64,000 nucleotides of DNA. It comes from Leucobacter insecticola. GTDB lineage: Bacteria; Actinomycetota; Actinomycetes; Actinomycetales; Microbacteriaceae. Within the stretch, counting starts at the first letter, position 1. The number at the start of each line of letters is the position of its first letter. The stretch covers positions 1,240,001 through 1,304,000 of the forward strand of contig NZ_CP049934.1 of assembly GCF_011382965.1 (NCBI RefSeq). Direction: 5' to 3'. The translations under genes were made by a program, and so were the position numbers. Below the pieces are notes generated by a model. The model saw only the letters and a program-made list of their open reading frames with translations, ran no database searches and had not been told where the DNA came from. Of the stretch, positions 27,662-36,721 are shown piece after piece.

Positions 27662-27914
27662 ATGAAGAACGCAATCGAAACGCTGCTCACTTAAGCCTCA
27701 TACCAAATCCAAGAGGCGTATTCCCGACTGCATGGCCTCACTTCAGTTACTACAGCACACACGAGCCTCCGGCGCGGATGTCGGTGAGGCAAATCGCGCA
27801 CTAGACGTGTCCATTGCATCCGCGCTGACGCATATGACGGTCCGTTGAGCAGCAGCACGCCTAGGCCTGATCACCGCGCTCGAACACACAGCACCCACCG
27901 TGATCTGGCGTTAA
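27662..27914 (+). pseudogene. Decayed small gene downstream of the DUF6037-like gene
   Basis: Pieces of one protein can be read across frames: M-K-N-A-I-E-T-L-L-T, stop, A-S-Y-Q-I-Q-E-A-Y-S-R-L-H-G, shift, E-A-N-R-A-L-D-V-S-I-A-S-A-L, stop, A-A-A-R-L-G-L-I-T-A-L, ending at TAA 27914. Two in-frame stops plus one frameshift make this real decay and not a single sequencing slip. The last piece has a helix-turn-helix look. Confidence 0.5.
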
Positions 27915-28008
27915 CGTGCAACTGGGCGTAGTCCGAAAAGGAAGCTTAGGATTTCAGCGCGCGGAGATGCGAAGATGAGAGAGGTCGAAGCAGGAGTAAG
28001 GGGTAGAT

Positions 28009-28929
28009 ATGCCAGATATTGGAGATGAGCTGATCTACCGGTTGCGGGACTACTCGACGTCGGAACATGTTCGGGTCATCGAGATCGACTCTCGCAAGAA
28101 GACTCCGCGATACGTCGTTGAGTTCTTGGCCAGTGACAAAGCAGGGGTGCAAGAGAACGTGCCCCGGGGTCGACTTCGCGGGCCATGGTCAGATGTCGTG
28201 GCTTACGACGAGCTTATGGCGAACTGGGAGCGGATCGATCAGACGGAGCTGACTGATCCAGAACAGTCGGCGGTCGCCCAGGTCTTCGAGCTACTGATCC
28301 CCGAAGACGTCGCTGAGTGCGAATGGTCACCCGTCCGGGACTCGACGCGCATCCACAAGCGAGAGGAACTGCAGGCGCTGATCGGTATCACCGTTGATGA
28401 CCTTCTTGCTCAAGCAGAGGGCTTCGAGCTCGATGGTGACGTCATGCTCTCCGTAGACGGAACCCTCGCAGTCGCCGAGTACGCCTGTCGTATCAACCCC
28501 ATGCCGGTGCTCGACTGGGTCCTGGAAGACGAGAAAGAACATCGAGACAACAGCAAGAACGGCCGCCCGGCCGTCAGCTACGACAAACGCGCCTACACGA
28601 CCTCCCCTGAGTGGGAGTACCAGTGGTATCTCGAGCATGGACGTCCAGTTCACGAACTGTTGCGCTCTTGGTGCGGGCAGCGAGCTGCAACCCTTCAAGA
28701 ACGGCTTGGCGCTGCCGAAGCTGAGAATCGGCGCCTGGATGAGCTCATGACCCGCATCTTCGATGAACTCAAGCGGCTCGGTCACACGCAAGCTGTTGAG
28801 CACCTCATCCGTACATACGAGGAGGACCGGATTACCCCTGCCAATTACCGGCCTGTCGTCGATCGTCCGCTCAAACCTTCCGAGATCCCAGTCCGCTACG
28901 TCAAGGCACCGCGGCGCTGGGGATACTGA
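28009..28929 (+). CDS. Hypothetical 306-residue protein
   Basis: The ATG at 28009 follows AAGGGG. A small beta-rich N-terminal domain (D-E-L-I-Y-R-L-R-D-Y to about residue 60) precedes an acidic helical middle. A coiled-coil-like helix lies near 225-265 (L-Q-E-R-L-G-A-A-E-A-E-N-R-R-L-D-E-L) and the tail is basic and Pro-rich. No catalytic motif or family was recognised. Stops converge with the next gene four bases away. Composition suits a structural or adaptor protein of the mobile region. Confidence 0.75.
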   Translation: MPDIGDELIYRLRDYSTSEHVRVIEIDSRKKTPRYVVEFLASDKAGVQENVPRGRLRGPWSDVVAYDELMANWERIDQTELTDPEQSAVAQVFELLIPEDVAECEWSPVRDSTRIHKREELQALIGITVDDLLAQAEGFELDGDVMLSVDGTLAVAEYACRINPMPVLDWVLEDEKEHRDNSKNGRPAVSYDKRAYTTSPEWEYQWYLEHGRPVHELLRSWCGQRAATLQERLGAAEAENRRLDELMTRIFDELKRLGHTQAVEHLIRTYEEDRITPANYRPVVDRPLKPSEIPVRYVKAPRRWGY

Positions 28930-28932
28930 ACA

Positions 28933-30365
28933 TCACTGCCTGTGGTAGGGCCTGGAGGGAGACAGGTCGCTTCTGGAAGGCTTGGGAATCGCCGGGAACT
29001 TTGCCTCCTGCGGAAGCGGATCGATCCTGCAGGCTTCAGCTTCAACATGTCGTGCCCACTCCAGAGCTTCTTCTCGTTGCTGCCCCTCGCATGCCGCGGC
29101 GACCTCGTGGATAGCCGCCGCGTACCGGCGCAGACGACCCGCTTCCTCCCACCTCTTCGCCTGAGCCTTCATAGCATCAGCAACGAACCGCTTCCGGTAC
29201 GCGGCTACTGCGACCATCCGGTCGTTGTCCTCCTGCTGGCGTCGAGCGATCTCGCGTTCTTCTACCGCTTGACGAAGCTGGACACAGCGTTCACGACGCA
29301 GGCTCATCTCCTCCAGCACCTGGGCCAAATCATCTTCCATCGCATGCTCGTCGGTGTCATGCCAGCTGCTCGCCCAGAACTTTCCGCCCTCACCCTCAAG
29401 CACCAGCCCGAGATGCTTTGCAGGGACATCGTCGAAGTCAGGGAACAAGAACCCTTGCTGCACTCGTTCGATCTCCCGGCGCGTTGGTTCGTGCGGCTCC
29501 ATGAGCATCTGCTGGGTAAACCACAACCGGAAGCTGTCGCGTTCGATCGTGAACACGATCTCGTCCCGGCGCGTCGCGTCGCGGTAGGAGTAGCCCGGGT
29601 TCAGCGGCTGGTTCAGGACTGCCTTGACAAACATCCCGCGATCACGAGCTGCAGCAGTCAAAGCCTCGACTATGCGTAAGGCGCGTTTGCGAGGACCGCC
29701 AACAACCTGAAAAGTCTTGCTTTCGGAGAGCGCTGTAGTGACATCACTCGGATCATGTAGGCGACCGGGCACAAGGATTGGGTCGAGCACCCGGGTCTGC
29801 CACTCCGGGAGCGGCTCAAGACACACCGACAACTCGTTGCCGGAGAGCCGCAAGATCGTGATCTGCATCCCCTCGGGGACGAGCCCGCGTCGTCTCGCCA
29901 GTGCAGCAAGACGACTGTAGCTAGCTTCTTCGCTTCTGGGCACTACAAGCCGATGATCTTCAGCAGCATCAAGAGTGAGCATCAGCTGCACGGTCTTAAC
30001 CGGCTGCTTCACCCGCGCTGTAGATACGGCACCCTTTTGTGACACTGACGCCGAGGTAGTCTCCCCGGTACGCGACTCGTCTGGAGGAACGGCATCCACA
30101 CCCAATGCCGCTCGCGGGGACTGGCCTCGCGTTCTTGACCGTCGTCTGGGTGTGCGCCGTGCTCAACGTAGTAGAGACCGGCGTCAGTGAGCGACGCAGA
30201 CCAACCGTCGCCATGACCACTCACTTTCAGAAGGCCCCGGTTGTGGAGTGCTCGAGCAGAGACTCGATGCGACCAATCGCTATACACACCGGCAGGGCAG
30301 CCGTTGTGCACCCACTTCAGCACTTCCAACTGGATCGAGTTGATTGGAACCTCGCGACTGCTCAT
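28933..30365 (-). CDS. Winged-helix plus coiled-coil hypothetical protein, one-base frameshift
   Basis: The N-terminal frame from ATG 30365 (S-S-R-E-V-P-I-N-S-I-Q-L-E-V-L-K-W-V) has a winged-helix look with A-L-H-N-R-G-L-L-K-V. It changes frame near 30110, where one extra G (GAG-GCG-GCA) joins it to the long frame ending at 28933. Joined length is about 477 residues. The C-terminal 150 residues are charged and strongly helical. If the frame is really broken, the downstream part could start at GTG/ATG codons near 30105. Function unknown; such proteins accompany actinobacterial ICEs. Confidence 0.65.
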
Positions 30366-30700
30366 GCCCCATCATCCCAGGGGCGTGCCGCACCAGAAAC
30401 CACGCGGCAGCAGCTTGGCAGAGTGCGGTCGATGTGTAGTTGGATTGGCGTGCTCTGGAGGCAAGTTCGCTGAGCTCGACCAAGACGTCAACCCGCAACC
30501 GTCCCTTGTGCACGAAGCACTTGCTCGACTCGTCCGCGCAGGTGTCAGGACTTCGCTGTCACTCGCGAGCTGGCCTCAGCCGTCAGGTCCTGAAACTCCC
30601 TGACTGCAGACTGTTCTTCCAGGGTCCGGAGACCTGAGCTCGACTCGCCTGTCCGACACGCGTCTTCGCGAATGTCGGTGGTGAATGAGAGAATCGAGCC
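30366..30700. other. Intergenic region before type III R-M operon
   Basis: 335 bp between divergent genes. No gene with a ribosome site or recognisable product was seen on either strand. It should hold the promoters of both flanking genes. Confidence 0.5.
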
Positions 30701-32473
30701 ATGACTGACCACGCTATGCCGGAGACAGAGTCCGTGCGCGAAGAAGCCGGATTGCACCTGCATTGGCAGGGGCGTCGATCGTACAAGTCGCTCATCCCGG
30801 TGCCTCGCGTCCTTGAACGTGACGATGAACTCTCGTTCCAGTCGGACCGTGGCAGCAACCTTGTGATCGAGGGTGACAACCTGCAGGTGATGGTCTCCCT
30901 GCGAACGCAATACGCTGAGTCCGTGGATGTGATCTACATAGATCCGCCCTATAACCGTGGCGGCAATGACTTCCGTTATAGTGACGCTCGATTTCAAGAC
31001 CCAGATGCCGACGGAAGCGATTCGGAGTATGTTTCGAACGTTGATGGCGGGCGACACACCAAGTGGCTTAACTACATGGCTCCTCGTTTGGTCGCAATGA
31101 AGTCGCTTATGTCCGAAAATGGCGTAATTTTCGTCTCGATTAACGACATCGAGCTCGGGCGCTTGCTCATGCTAATGGACGAGATTTTTGATGAAAAGAA
31201 CCGTATCGGCGTGATCACCTGGCGCGGATCAGCAGACAACAACCCTTCGCGAATTCAGATCGAACATGAGTACGTCATCTGCTATGCCAAAAACGTAACT
31301 CAGGTCCCAAAAGCCTGGACCACACCGGCCGACGAGATGAAAGAGACATTGCTTGAGCAGTTCGAGGAGCTCCTCGAATCTGAGCCCGACGTCAAAAAAC
31401 GCGCTAAAGCGTGGGCATCGTTGGTGCGCGCGAACGGTGAATCGTTGGGGCGCCTCAAGGCATACTCACTGGTCGATGAGCACGGCCCCTATCAAAGCGC
31501 GCGGCGAGTGCACAACCCGAAGAAGGGCGGCTACCAGTACGGCGTTACCAAGAAGGGGGTAGTTGAAGACACGAAAGCGCGCGGCACCTATCGGGTGCCA
31601 GCCAACGGCTATCGCTTTCCTGCACAGACCATGCAGCGTTACATCGACGAAGGTCGTATCGTTTTTCCGGCTCGTCTTGAACAGATCGTTCAAATGAAGG
31701 ACTACCTGAAGGACTTCCGAGGCACGCTCCGAAGTGTCATAGACCTAGATGCGCGTGCAGGAAGCTACCGACTCAAACAGCTCTTTGGCAAGGACTTCGA
31801 CGGATTTCGATACGCGAAACCGGTCGAACTGATTGAACTTCTCGTAGGTGCCGCTGGTTCAAAGGACGCTCTGGTCCTGGATGCCTTTGCCGGCAGCGGT
31901 ACGACCGGCGATGCCGTGATGAGCCTCAACGACAAAGACGGCGGTCGCCGCCGGTTCGTCATGATTGAGGAAGGTAGCGAGGAAGACCCGTACGCAAGAA
32001 CCCTTGTAGCGCGTCGCCTTCGGTCCGCCATCGAAACGGACGGCTTCGATGCAGGGTTCACCTTCCTGACAACTGGTGCTCAGCTCGACCGCGAAGCCAT
32101 CCTGACACTTGAAAAAGACAAGATTACGGCCGTGATCTGTCAGACCGACAGATCTGGTACGCGTTCCGGCATCCGACAGATCGACGGCAGGAAATGGGTC
32201 ATCGGGGCGAATCAACGGGGCGAGGCTCTCGCCCTTGTGTGGCGCGGCGCTACTAACAGCCAGGTCAACGCTGACGTTATCAACGAGGCGCTCTCGGAGA
32301 CGAAGGCGCTTGGGCTTAAGACTCCGATCCGCATCTACGGCACGACATGCAACATCAGCGAGACGAAGTCCTTCGTCTTTTGCCAGATTCCGGATGAGAT
32401 TCTGGCCGCATTGCAGATCGAGGACGTAATTCCTGAAGACATCGAAGCCGAGCTGGAAGCGAGCAACGCGTGA
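30701..32473 (+). CDS. mod: Type III restriction-modification methyltransferase (Mod)
   Basis: A 590-residue N6-adenine methyltransferase of the beta order. The catalytic D-P-P-Y-N (81-85) precedes a target-recognition region of about 250 residues and the AdoMet-binding F-A-G-S-G-T-T (about 397). In type III systems Mod sets the recognition sequence for both modification and restriction and forms a complex with Res. The C-terminal 150 residues are probably the Res-contact part. The last codons overlap the res start (GTGA). The recognition site cannot be predicted here. Confidence 0.92.
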   Translation: MTDHAMPETESVREEAGLHLHWQGRRSYKSLIPVPRVLERDDELSFQSDRGSNLVIEGDNLQVMVSLRTQYAESVDVIYIDPPYNRGGNDFRYSDARFQDPDADGSDSEYVSNVDGGRHTKWLNYMAPRLVAMKSLMSENGVIFVSINDIELGRLLMLMDEIFDEKNRIGVITWRGSADNNPSRIQIEHEYVICYAKNVTQVPKAWTTPADEMKETLLEQFEELLESEPDVKKRAKAWASLVRANGESLGRLKAYSLVDEHGPYQSARRVHNPKKGGYQYGVTKKGVVEDTKARGTYRVPANGYRFPAQTMQRYIDEGRIVFPARLEQIVQMKDYLKDFRGTLRSVIDLDARAGSYRLKQLFGKDFDGFRYAKPVELIELLVGAAGSKDALVLDAFAGSGTTGDAVMSLNDKDGGRRRFVMIEEGSEEDPYARTLVARRLRSAIETDGFDAGFTFLTTGAQLDREAILTLEKDKITAVICQTDRSGTRSGIRQIDGRKWVIGANQRGEALALVWRGATNSQVNADVINEALSETKALGLKTPIRIYGTTCNISETKSFVFCQIPDEILAALQIEDVIPEDIEAELEASNA

Positions 32474-34788
32474 GTAGCACGATGCGCCTGTTTGAGTTTC
32501 AGGAGAACGCTGCGAATCAGATTGTCGAGGCTGCGGCGGACTGGGTTCATTACTACGCCGAAGATGGACCACTCATCTTAGGTAAGACCCCGATTCCCTT
32601 CATTGGGCATCTGAAAGCAGTCACCGGTGCGGGAAAGACTCCGATCCTCGCCAAAATTGTTGCTGACCTCGGCCCAAGCATCGTGCTCTGGACCTCAAAG
32701 TCGAGTGCCGTCGCAGATCAGACCTACCGCAACCTCCAAGGCAAATATGCCCATCTGCTTCCGGCCGGAACGAGGATTGTTCGCGAGCGACCCAGCAAAT
32801 CGGAATGGGAAGAACTCCTCGAGGCGACGACGGGCCTGACGATTTGGGTTACGACGGTAGGCTCTTGGAATGAGGTCGAGTACGCGGCCTCCGAAGGTAG
32901 TGAGACTGCGCGACTCAATATGCATCGCCCCCACACCGACTGGGGTGGTGATCGATCGCCATGGGATCAGCTTCGCAACGAACCGCAGCGGCCTCTCTGG
33001 ATTGTCTACGATGAAAGCCACAATCAAACCTCGACTCAGCTCGAGCAGCTGATCGGACTGCGACCTGTGGGCTTTCTGCTTGCGTCCGCAACACCTCCGA
33101 GTGGCGGACAGTTCGATCGATTCGCCGAGGTCGTTGAAGGGGACGACCGTGCTCGGGAGATCGCCGCCCGCGCGCGCTACCACGTGAGCACACGCGATGT
33201 GGTTGAGAACGAGCTGCTCAAACACACGATCATGGTCGAGAACTTTGATTCCGACCCCGATCAACTACTCGACTCCGCGGTGGCGCTGCACAAGGAACTC
33301 ACTCAGGCCGCCACAGCCGAAGGCGCAAGCATCACGCCGAAGGCGCTATACATAGTCGAGCGCTCTAACCCGACCAAAGACGAGGTCATCTCCCGCCCGG
33401 TTGCTATCTGGGAACACCTGCGCGCCAGAGGTGTTCCGGCCGAAGAGATCGCAATCTATACGCAGACGAAGATCGTCCCAGACGATGCTGTTCGCGTCTC
33501 ATCCTTGGCAGAGCTCCAGCCTCACCACACGCACATCATCTGTAATCGCGCATTGCAGGAAGGCTGGGACGATCCGGAAGCGTACATCGAGTACTTCGAC
33601 GACGAGTCCAACTCCTATATCCGCATCGCGCAGGTCATCGGGCGTGCACTGCGCCAGCCTGGTGCGCGTCATTACGAGGACGACCGACTCAACACCTCAA
33701 CATTATTCGTCCGCGTGCCGAACCGTACCTTCGAAGGCATTGTTGACGGGTTGAAGGCCGAGCTTGCGCTCTATGCCATTGATGAGACGAACCCAGGCGC
33801 AAACCCGTCCATCCGCATAAAGACACGCAAGCAACCGTTGCCTGATGTGCCTCTGAAGACAGACCTGCCGGTCGTCCTTTCGTTGCCGCAGTATGTGCTG
33901 GGCGAAGCGGAGCTCGAGGGTGAAAAGACGAAGATCCAAGCAATGTCGCGCCAGATGTTCGCAGAGGAACATCTCCTCGCGAGAGGGCGAAAGAGCATTC
34001 AGAAGATCTCCTTGCGCGGTGAGGATGATTCCACACGCTACGAACAGATCGCTGCGAGCATGCGTCGCAAGAACGGCGAGTACCTCCGACGCCGAGTTCA
34101 GCTTCGCGCTCGCCACTGCGCTCACCTGCTCGAGCCCGAGCTCTTCACCGGGCCCGCATTCGATCAGTGGGCCTGTTCCGGGTCCGCAGCGCAGTCTCTG
34201 CTATCTGACCGTGCGGACGCGATTGCAGAGGCGTTTGAGAACACAGTGGAGCTTGTCATCAACAAGATCCATGGCGAGGAAACCTGGACGCCTGCGGCAC
34301 ACACGCCCAGCGTCGACAAGTACTACTCGTTCGAGAACGCAATACACTCGCGATACGCCCAGAATCAATTCAACACCGAGGAGCTTGAGTTCGCGAAGGC
34401 TTTGGACTCCCTCGGACGGGGGGTGTGGATGCGGAACCCGACACGCGGCGACGGATATGGGGTGCTGCTTCCCGTCAAGGTTGGAAGCTCCAACACCTTT
34501 TACCCAGATTTCCTGTGGTGGGTTGACGGTGAGTGCTTCGCAATCGATCCGACAGGTAAGCACATTCTCGAAGAGAAGGTTCGTGGAAAGTTGCTGACGA
34601 TTGACCGGCCAAGAATTGCTCTGCTCACCCGAGGCAAGGTGAGCAGGGACTTCCACTCTCTTTCGGACACTGACGGATACACGCTGGTGCGCCCTAGAAA
34701 AAACCGCAGTGCGGCTCCGGAATATTTTTCAACGATTTCGGACGCGCTACTCCGACTTGCTCCCGATCCCACTCTTGAAACCAGCTAA
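32470..34788 (+). CDS. res: Type III restriction enzyme subunit (Res)
   Basis: A 772-residue SF2 helicase-nuclease. Walker A reads V-T-G-A-G-K-T-P (about 52-58), motif II is D-E-S-H (about 180-183), motif III S-A-T-P-P, and motif VI Q-V-I-G-R-A-L-R-Q. The C-terminal part has P-D-F-L-W-W followed by I-D-P-T-G-K-H, consistent with a divergent PD-(D/E)xK endonuclease. It cleaves when two unmethylated sites meet. The GTG start overlaps the mod stop. DESH, not DEAH/DEAD, is usual for type III Res. Confidence 0.92.
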   Translation: MSSTMRLFEFQENAANQIVEAAADWVHYYAEDGPLILGKTPIPFIGHLKAVTGAGKTPILAKIVADLGPSIVLWTSKSSAVADQTYRNLQGKYAHLLPAGTRIVRERPSKSEWEELLEATTGLTIWVTTVGSWNEVEYAASEGSETARLNMHRPHTDWGGDRSPWDQLRNEPQRPLWIVYDESHNQTSTQLEQLIGLRPVGFLLASATPPSGGQFDRFAEVVEGDDRAREIAARARYHVSTRDVVENELLKHTIMVENFDSDPDQLLDSAVALHKELTQAATAEGASITPKALYIVERSNPTKDEVISRPVAIWEHLRARGVPAEEIAIYTQTKIVPDDAVRVSSLAELQPHHTHIICNRALQEGWDDPEAYIEYFDDESNSYIRIAQVIGRALRQPGARHYEDDRLNTSTLFVRVPNRTFEGIVDGLKAELALYAIDETNPGANPSIRIKTRKQPLPDVPLKTDLPVVLSLPQYVLGEAELEGEKTKIQAMSRQMFAEEHLLARGRKSIQKISLRGEDDSTRYEQIAASMRRKNGEYLRRRVQLRARHCAHLLEPELFTGPAFDQWACSGSAAQSLLSDRADAIAEAFENTVELVINKIHGEETWTPAAHTPSVDKYYSFENAIHSRYAQNQFNTEELEFAKALDSLGRGVWMRNPTRGDGYGVLLPVKVGSSNTFYPDFLWWVDGECFAIDPTGKHILEEKVRGKLLTIDRPRIALLTRGKVSRDFHSLSDTDGYTLVRPRKNRSAAPEYFSTISDALLRLAPDPTLETS

Positions 34789-34803
34789 AACCGAGAGCGG
34801 GGA

Positions 34804-35834
34804 ATGGCAATGAGCTCACCAAGTTCAAAGGCGCGACGAGCTGCGCAGTCAGCGAAGGTGACAGCTCGCAGCGCCCAGAGCTCCAGCATCGTCAAGTGCT
34901 ACATCGAACGGTTCAAGAACGCCGCTGGCGCTCCCGACCTCCGTCTTCGCGAGAAGTCAACCCAACGGCTCGTGAGGGTCCTGACGAGCAATGAACTGGT
35001 CAGGTCATTCGCGCCATTGTCAAACCTGCTGCGGGACTGTTATGAGCATGGGGCGGCCTTGTGGAGCCGTGGAGTCGTGCGGAGCACATTGCCATCTCCG
35101 CGCCAATCGTGACGCAAAATGCTCGGGAGATCGCTGTGGCGTTCGACTGCTTATCGGTGCATGTCCACATCGTAACCGCGGACATCACGGCTCCTCCGAC
35201 GTCCGTGTGGGCCTACATCGAGGAGTACACCGCCGAGGAAGGTGGCCTCGGACTGCGTCTTCGGGAAAAGATCACCGGCCGGAAAATCGAGATGTACGGC
35301 AAGAACCAGGACCATTTGCTCACATTCCTTAGCAGCCCGCGCTTCATTGGTGCCCAAACACTTATGGCGAACCTTTACCAGAAGGACGGCTTCGACGACT
35401 ACGTCCTTGTCTCTGGAGGCACAGCCACAGATTCCTACGACGTTGTGCTGTATATGGATAGCGCCGAACTCACCTACTTGCTTGGCCCAACTCCTGATAC
35501 CGCATACCGGGACGCGTTCCGAGCGCTGACGGAGGAGTCAGCGCCTAAGGCACACGCGCGTACTGCGCAGACGCACTTCGATAGGGGCCTTTACCGCGAG
35601 GCCATACTCTCCGCGCGACTCGCTTTCGAGACGGCGTGTGGCGGACGGGGGGCCGATGTGAAGCGCCGACTCGCCGATGCCCCCGCGGAAGTCAAGAAGG
35701 CTGGTGATGCCCTTTACGGGAAGCGTAACGTCGCTGTTCATGAGGGCGACACGCGAGTCGAGCAGCCGGACGCGATACAGGCGATCCGTGCGATGCACCG
35801 CGTGATGGACTACCTGGCTGACTACCGCTTCTGA
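34804..35834 (+). CDS. HEPN-domain accessory protein of type III R-M operon, one-base frameshift
   Basis: Begins 15 bp after res (ATG 34804, or 34810 with GGGGA seven bases upstream). The first 86 codons and the rest lie in different frames meeting near 35060; one extra G (TTG-GTG) gives a continuous 343-residue protein (A-A-L-V-E-P-W-S). The middle is alpha/beta and unassigned. The last 90 residues are helical and carry Y-G-K-R-N-V-A-V-H-E-G, an Rx4H motif as in HEPN ribonucleases. Being third gene of a restriction operon, it may be an RNase effector or a regulatory partner. The HEPN call is by motif and helix pattern. Confidence 0.7.
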
Positions 35835-35980
35835 GCCGTCAGCCCGGTGTGGCCACGTTCGGTTGGACCCACCGCACGACGTTGCTTCGATACGTGTGTT
35901 GGGCGCACCTTGAAGAGAAGGCATAGGTGCTTCGGGCGCTTCCATAAACTCCCGACCAAATCGTCGCCGATTGTAAAGAG

Positions 35981-36140
35981 CCGGGACCTGGCCGGGACCT
36001 GATGCATGCAAACCATGCAATCCATGACGTGAAATGGTGCCGTTTGAGGGGCAGGGAACCCCGGAAAGTCAAGGATCTGGGCTGAACCGTCTACCTGGGG
36101 GTCAAGGGGTCGCAGGTTCAAATCCTGTCAGCCCGACCAA
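35981..36140 (+). repeat. 160-bp direct repeat, left copy, ending in tRNA-Pro 3' half (att-like)
   Basis: Matches 42494-42653 over exactly 160 bp with about 90 percent identity by eye. The last 46 bp are the 3' part of a tRNA. The first part contains the nested repeat GGGACCTGGCCGGGACCTG and GCATGCAAACCATGCAATC, which may be recombinase arm sites. It looks like an attachment-site end of the 36.1-42.7-kb module. Confidence 0.75.
36094..36139 (+). tRNA. tRNA-Pro(GGG) 3' half, partial
   Basis: Runs from an anticodon loop CTGGGGG and 3' stem TCAAG through the T-arm GCAGGTTCAAATCCTGT to the acceptor end and CCA. The 5' half is absent, as the preceding bases do not pair. It is therefore an att core, not a working tRNA. 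The second copy (42607-42652) differs by one base, GTTCGAAT. Confidence 0.65.
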
Positions 36141-36172
36141 GAGAAAAGTTCCTGATCAGAGGGACTTTTCTC
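36141..36172 (+). terminator. Hairpin after tRNA remnant
   Basis: GAGAAAAGTTCC pairs with GGGACTTTTCTC across an eight-base loop (one wobble pair), with T residues in the 3' arm. It resembles a terminator just behind the tRNA end. Confidence 0.5.
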
Positions 36173-36251
36173 GGTCGATTATTTGAGTGGTTTGTAGCTC
36201 TAAAGGGGTATCTGGACCCGAATTTGGACCCACTAACCCACTTGACTGCGC

Positions 36252-36425
36252 ATGGTTAAGCGGCTGATCGCTGAACCGCGTGACGAATACGAAGCTCGCA
36301 TCGCTGCGCGTCACGAGCGTATCCGCGAGCTCCGTGCTGACGGGCTCTCGATGCGTGCAATCGCTGCGGAGCTCGATGTCTCCGTTGGGACGGTTCACTA
36401 CGCGCTCAATAAGGTCGCGGCGTAA
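36252..36425 (+). CDS. Small HTH DNA-binding protein
   Basis: 57 residues, too short for most gene callers. It reads M-V-K-R-L-I-A-E-P-R-D-E-Y then R-I-R-E-L-R-A-D-G-L-S-M-R-A-I-A-A-E-L-D-V-S-V, a resolvase/homeodomain-like helix-turn-helix. It ends two bases before the next HTH gene and is presumably co-transcribed. Such pairs occur near integration sites as excisionase or replication-control genes; the exact role is unknown. Confidence 0.7.
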   Translation: MVKRLIAEPRDEYEARIAARHERIRELRADGLSMRAIAAELDVSVGTVHYALNKVAA

Positions 36426-36427
36426 GT

Positions 36428-36721
36428 GTGGCCGTCCGTCCGAGACTGACCGTAGCTCAGGCAGTCGCAGCATTCGACGTGACTCGTCGCACTCTGCAAC
36501 GTCGTCTTGCAGCTGGCGATCTCGAAGGCGCAAGTAAAGACGATGCTGGGCATTGGTCTATCCCAGTTGAAGCGCTCCATGCACTCGGTTTTGGCGCGCG
36601 CCATGGCGCGCCAAACAGTGCGCCAAATGATGCGCCACCCGCGCCAGAAGTCGCGTCACTGCGCGCCATCCTTCACGACACGCAACAGCAGCTCGAAACA
36701 GAACGACGTCTCCTGAGTTGA
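36428..36721 (+). CDS. MerR/excisionase-like HTH protein, 3' end truncated by IS1634
   Basis: GTG start at 36428. The HTH (V-A-Q-A-V-A-A-F-D-V-T-R-R-T-L-Q-R-R-L) and the binding part W-S-I-P-V-E-A-L-H are complete. The frame then enters the IS left end and stops at 36721 after 97 residues. The missing C-terminal coiled coil and basic tail are kept in the second copy at 38358-38773. The truncated protein may still bind DNA. Confidence 0.75.
   Translation: MAVRPRLTVAQAVAAFDVTRRTLQRRLAAGDLEGASKDDAGHWSIPVEALHALGFGARHGAPNSAPNDAPPAPEVASLRAILHDTQQQLETERRLLS
36438..36712 (+). repeat. Long target-site duplication, left copy
   Basis: 275-276 bp identical to 38358-38632/3 and directly abutting both ends of the IS1634-type element. 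Duplications of this length are a known habit of IS1549, a member of this family. Confidence 0.85.

Noticed and set aside
36094-36139. Functional tRNA gene
   Set aside because: Only the 3' half is present; the preceding bases cannot form the acceptor, D- and anticodon 5' stems.
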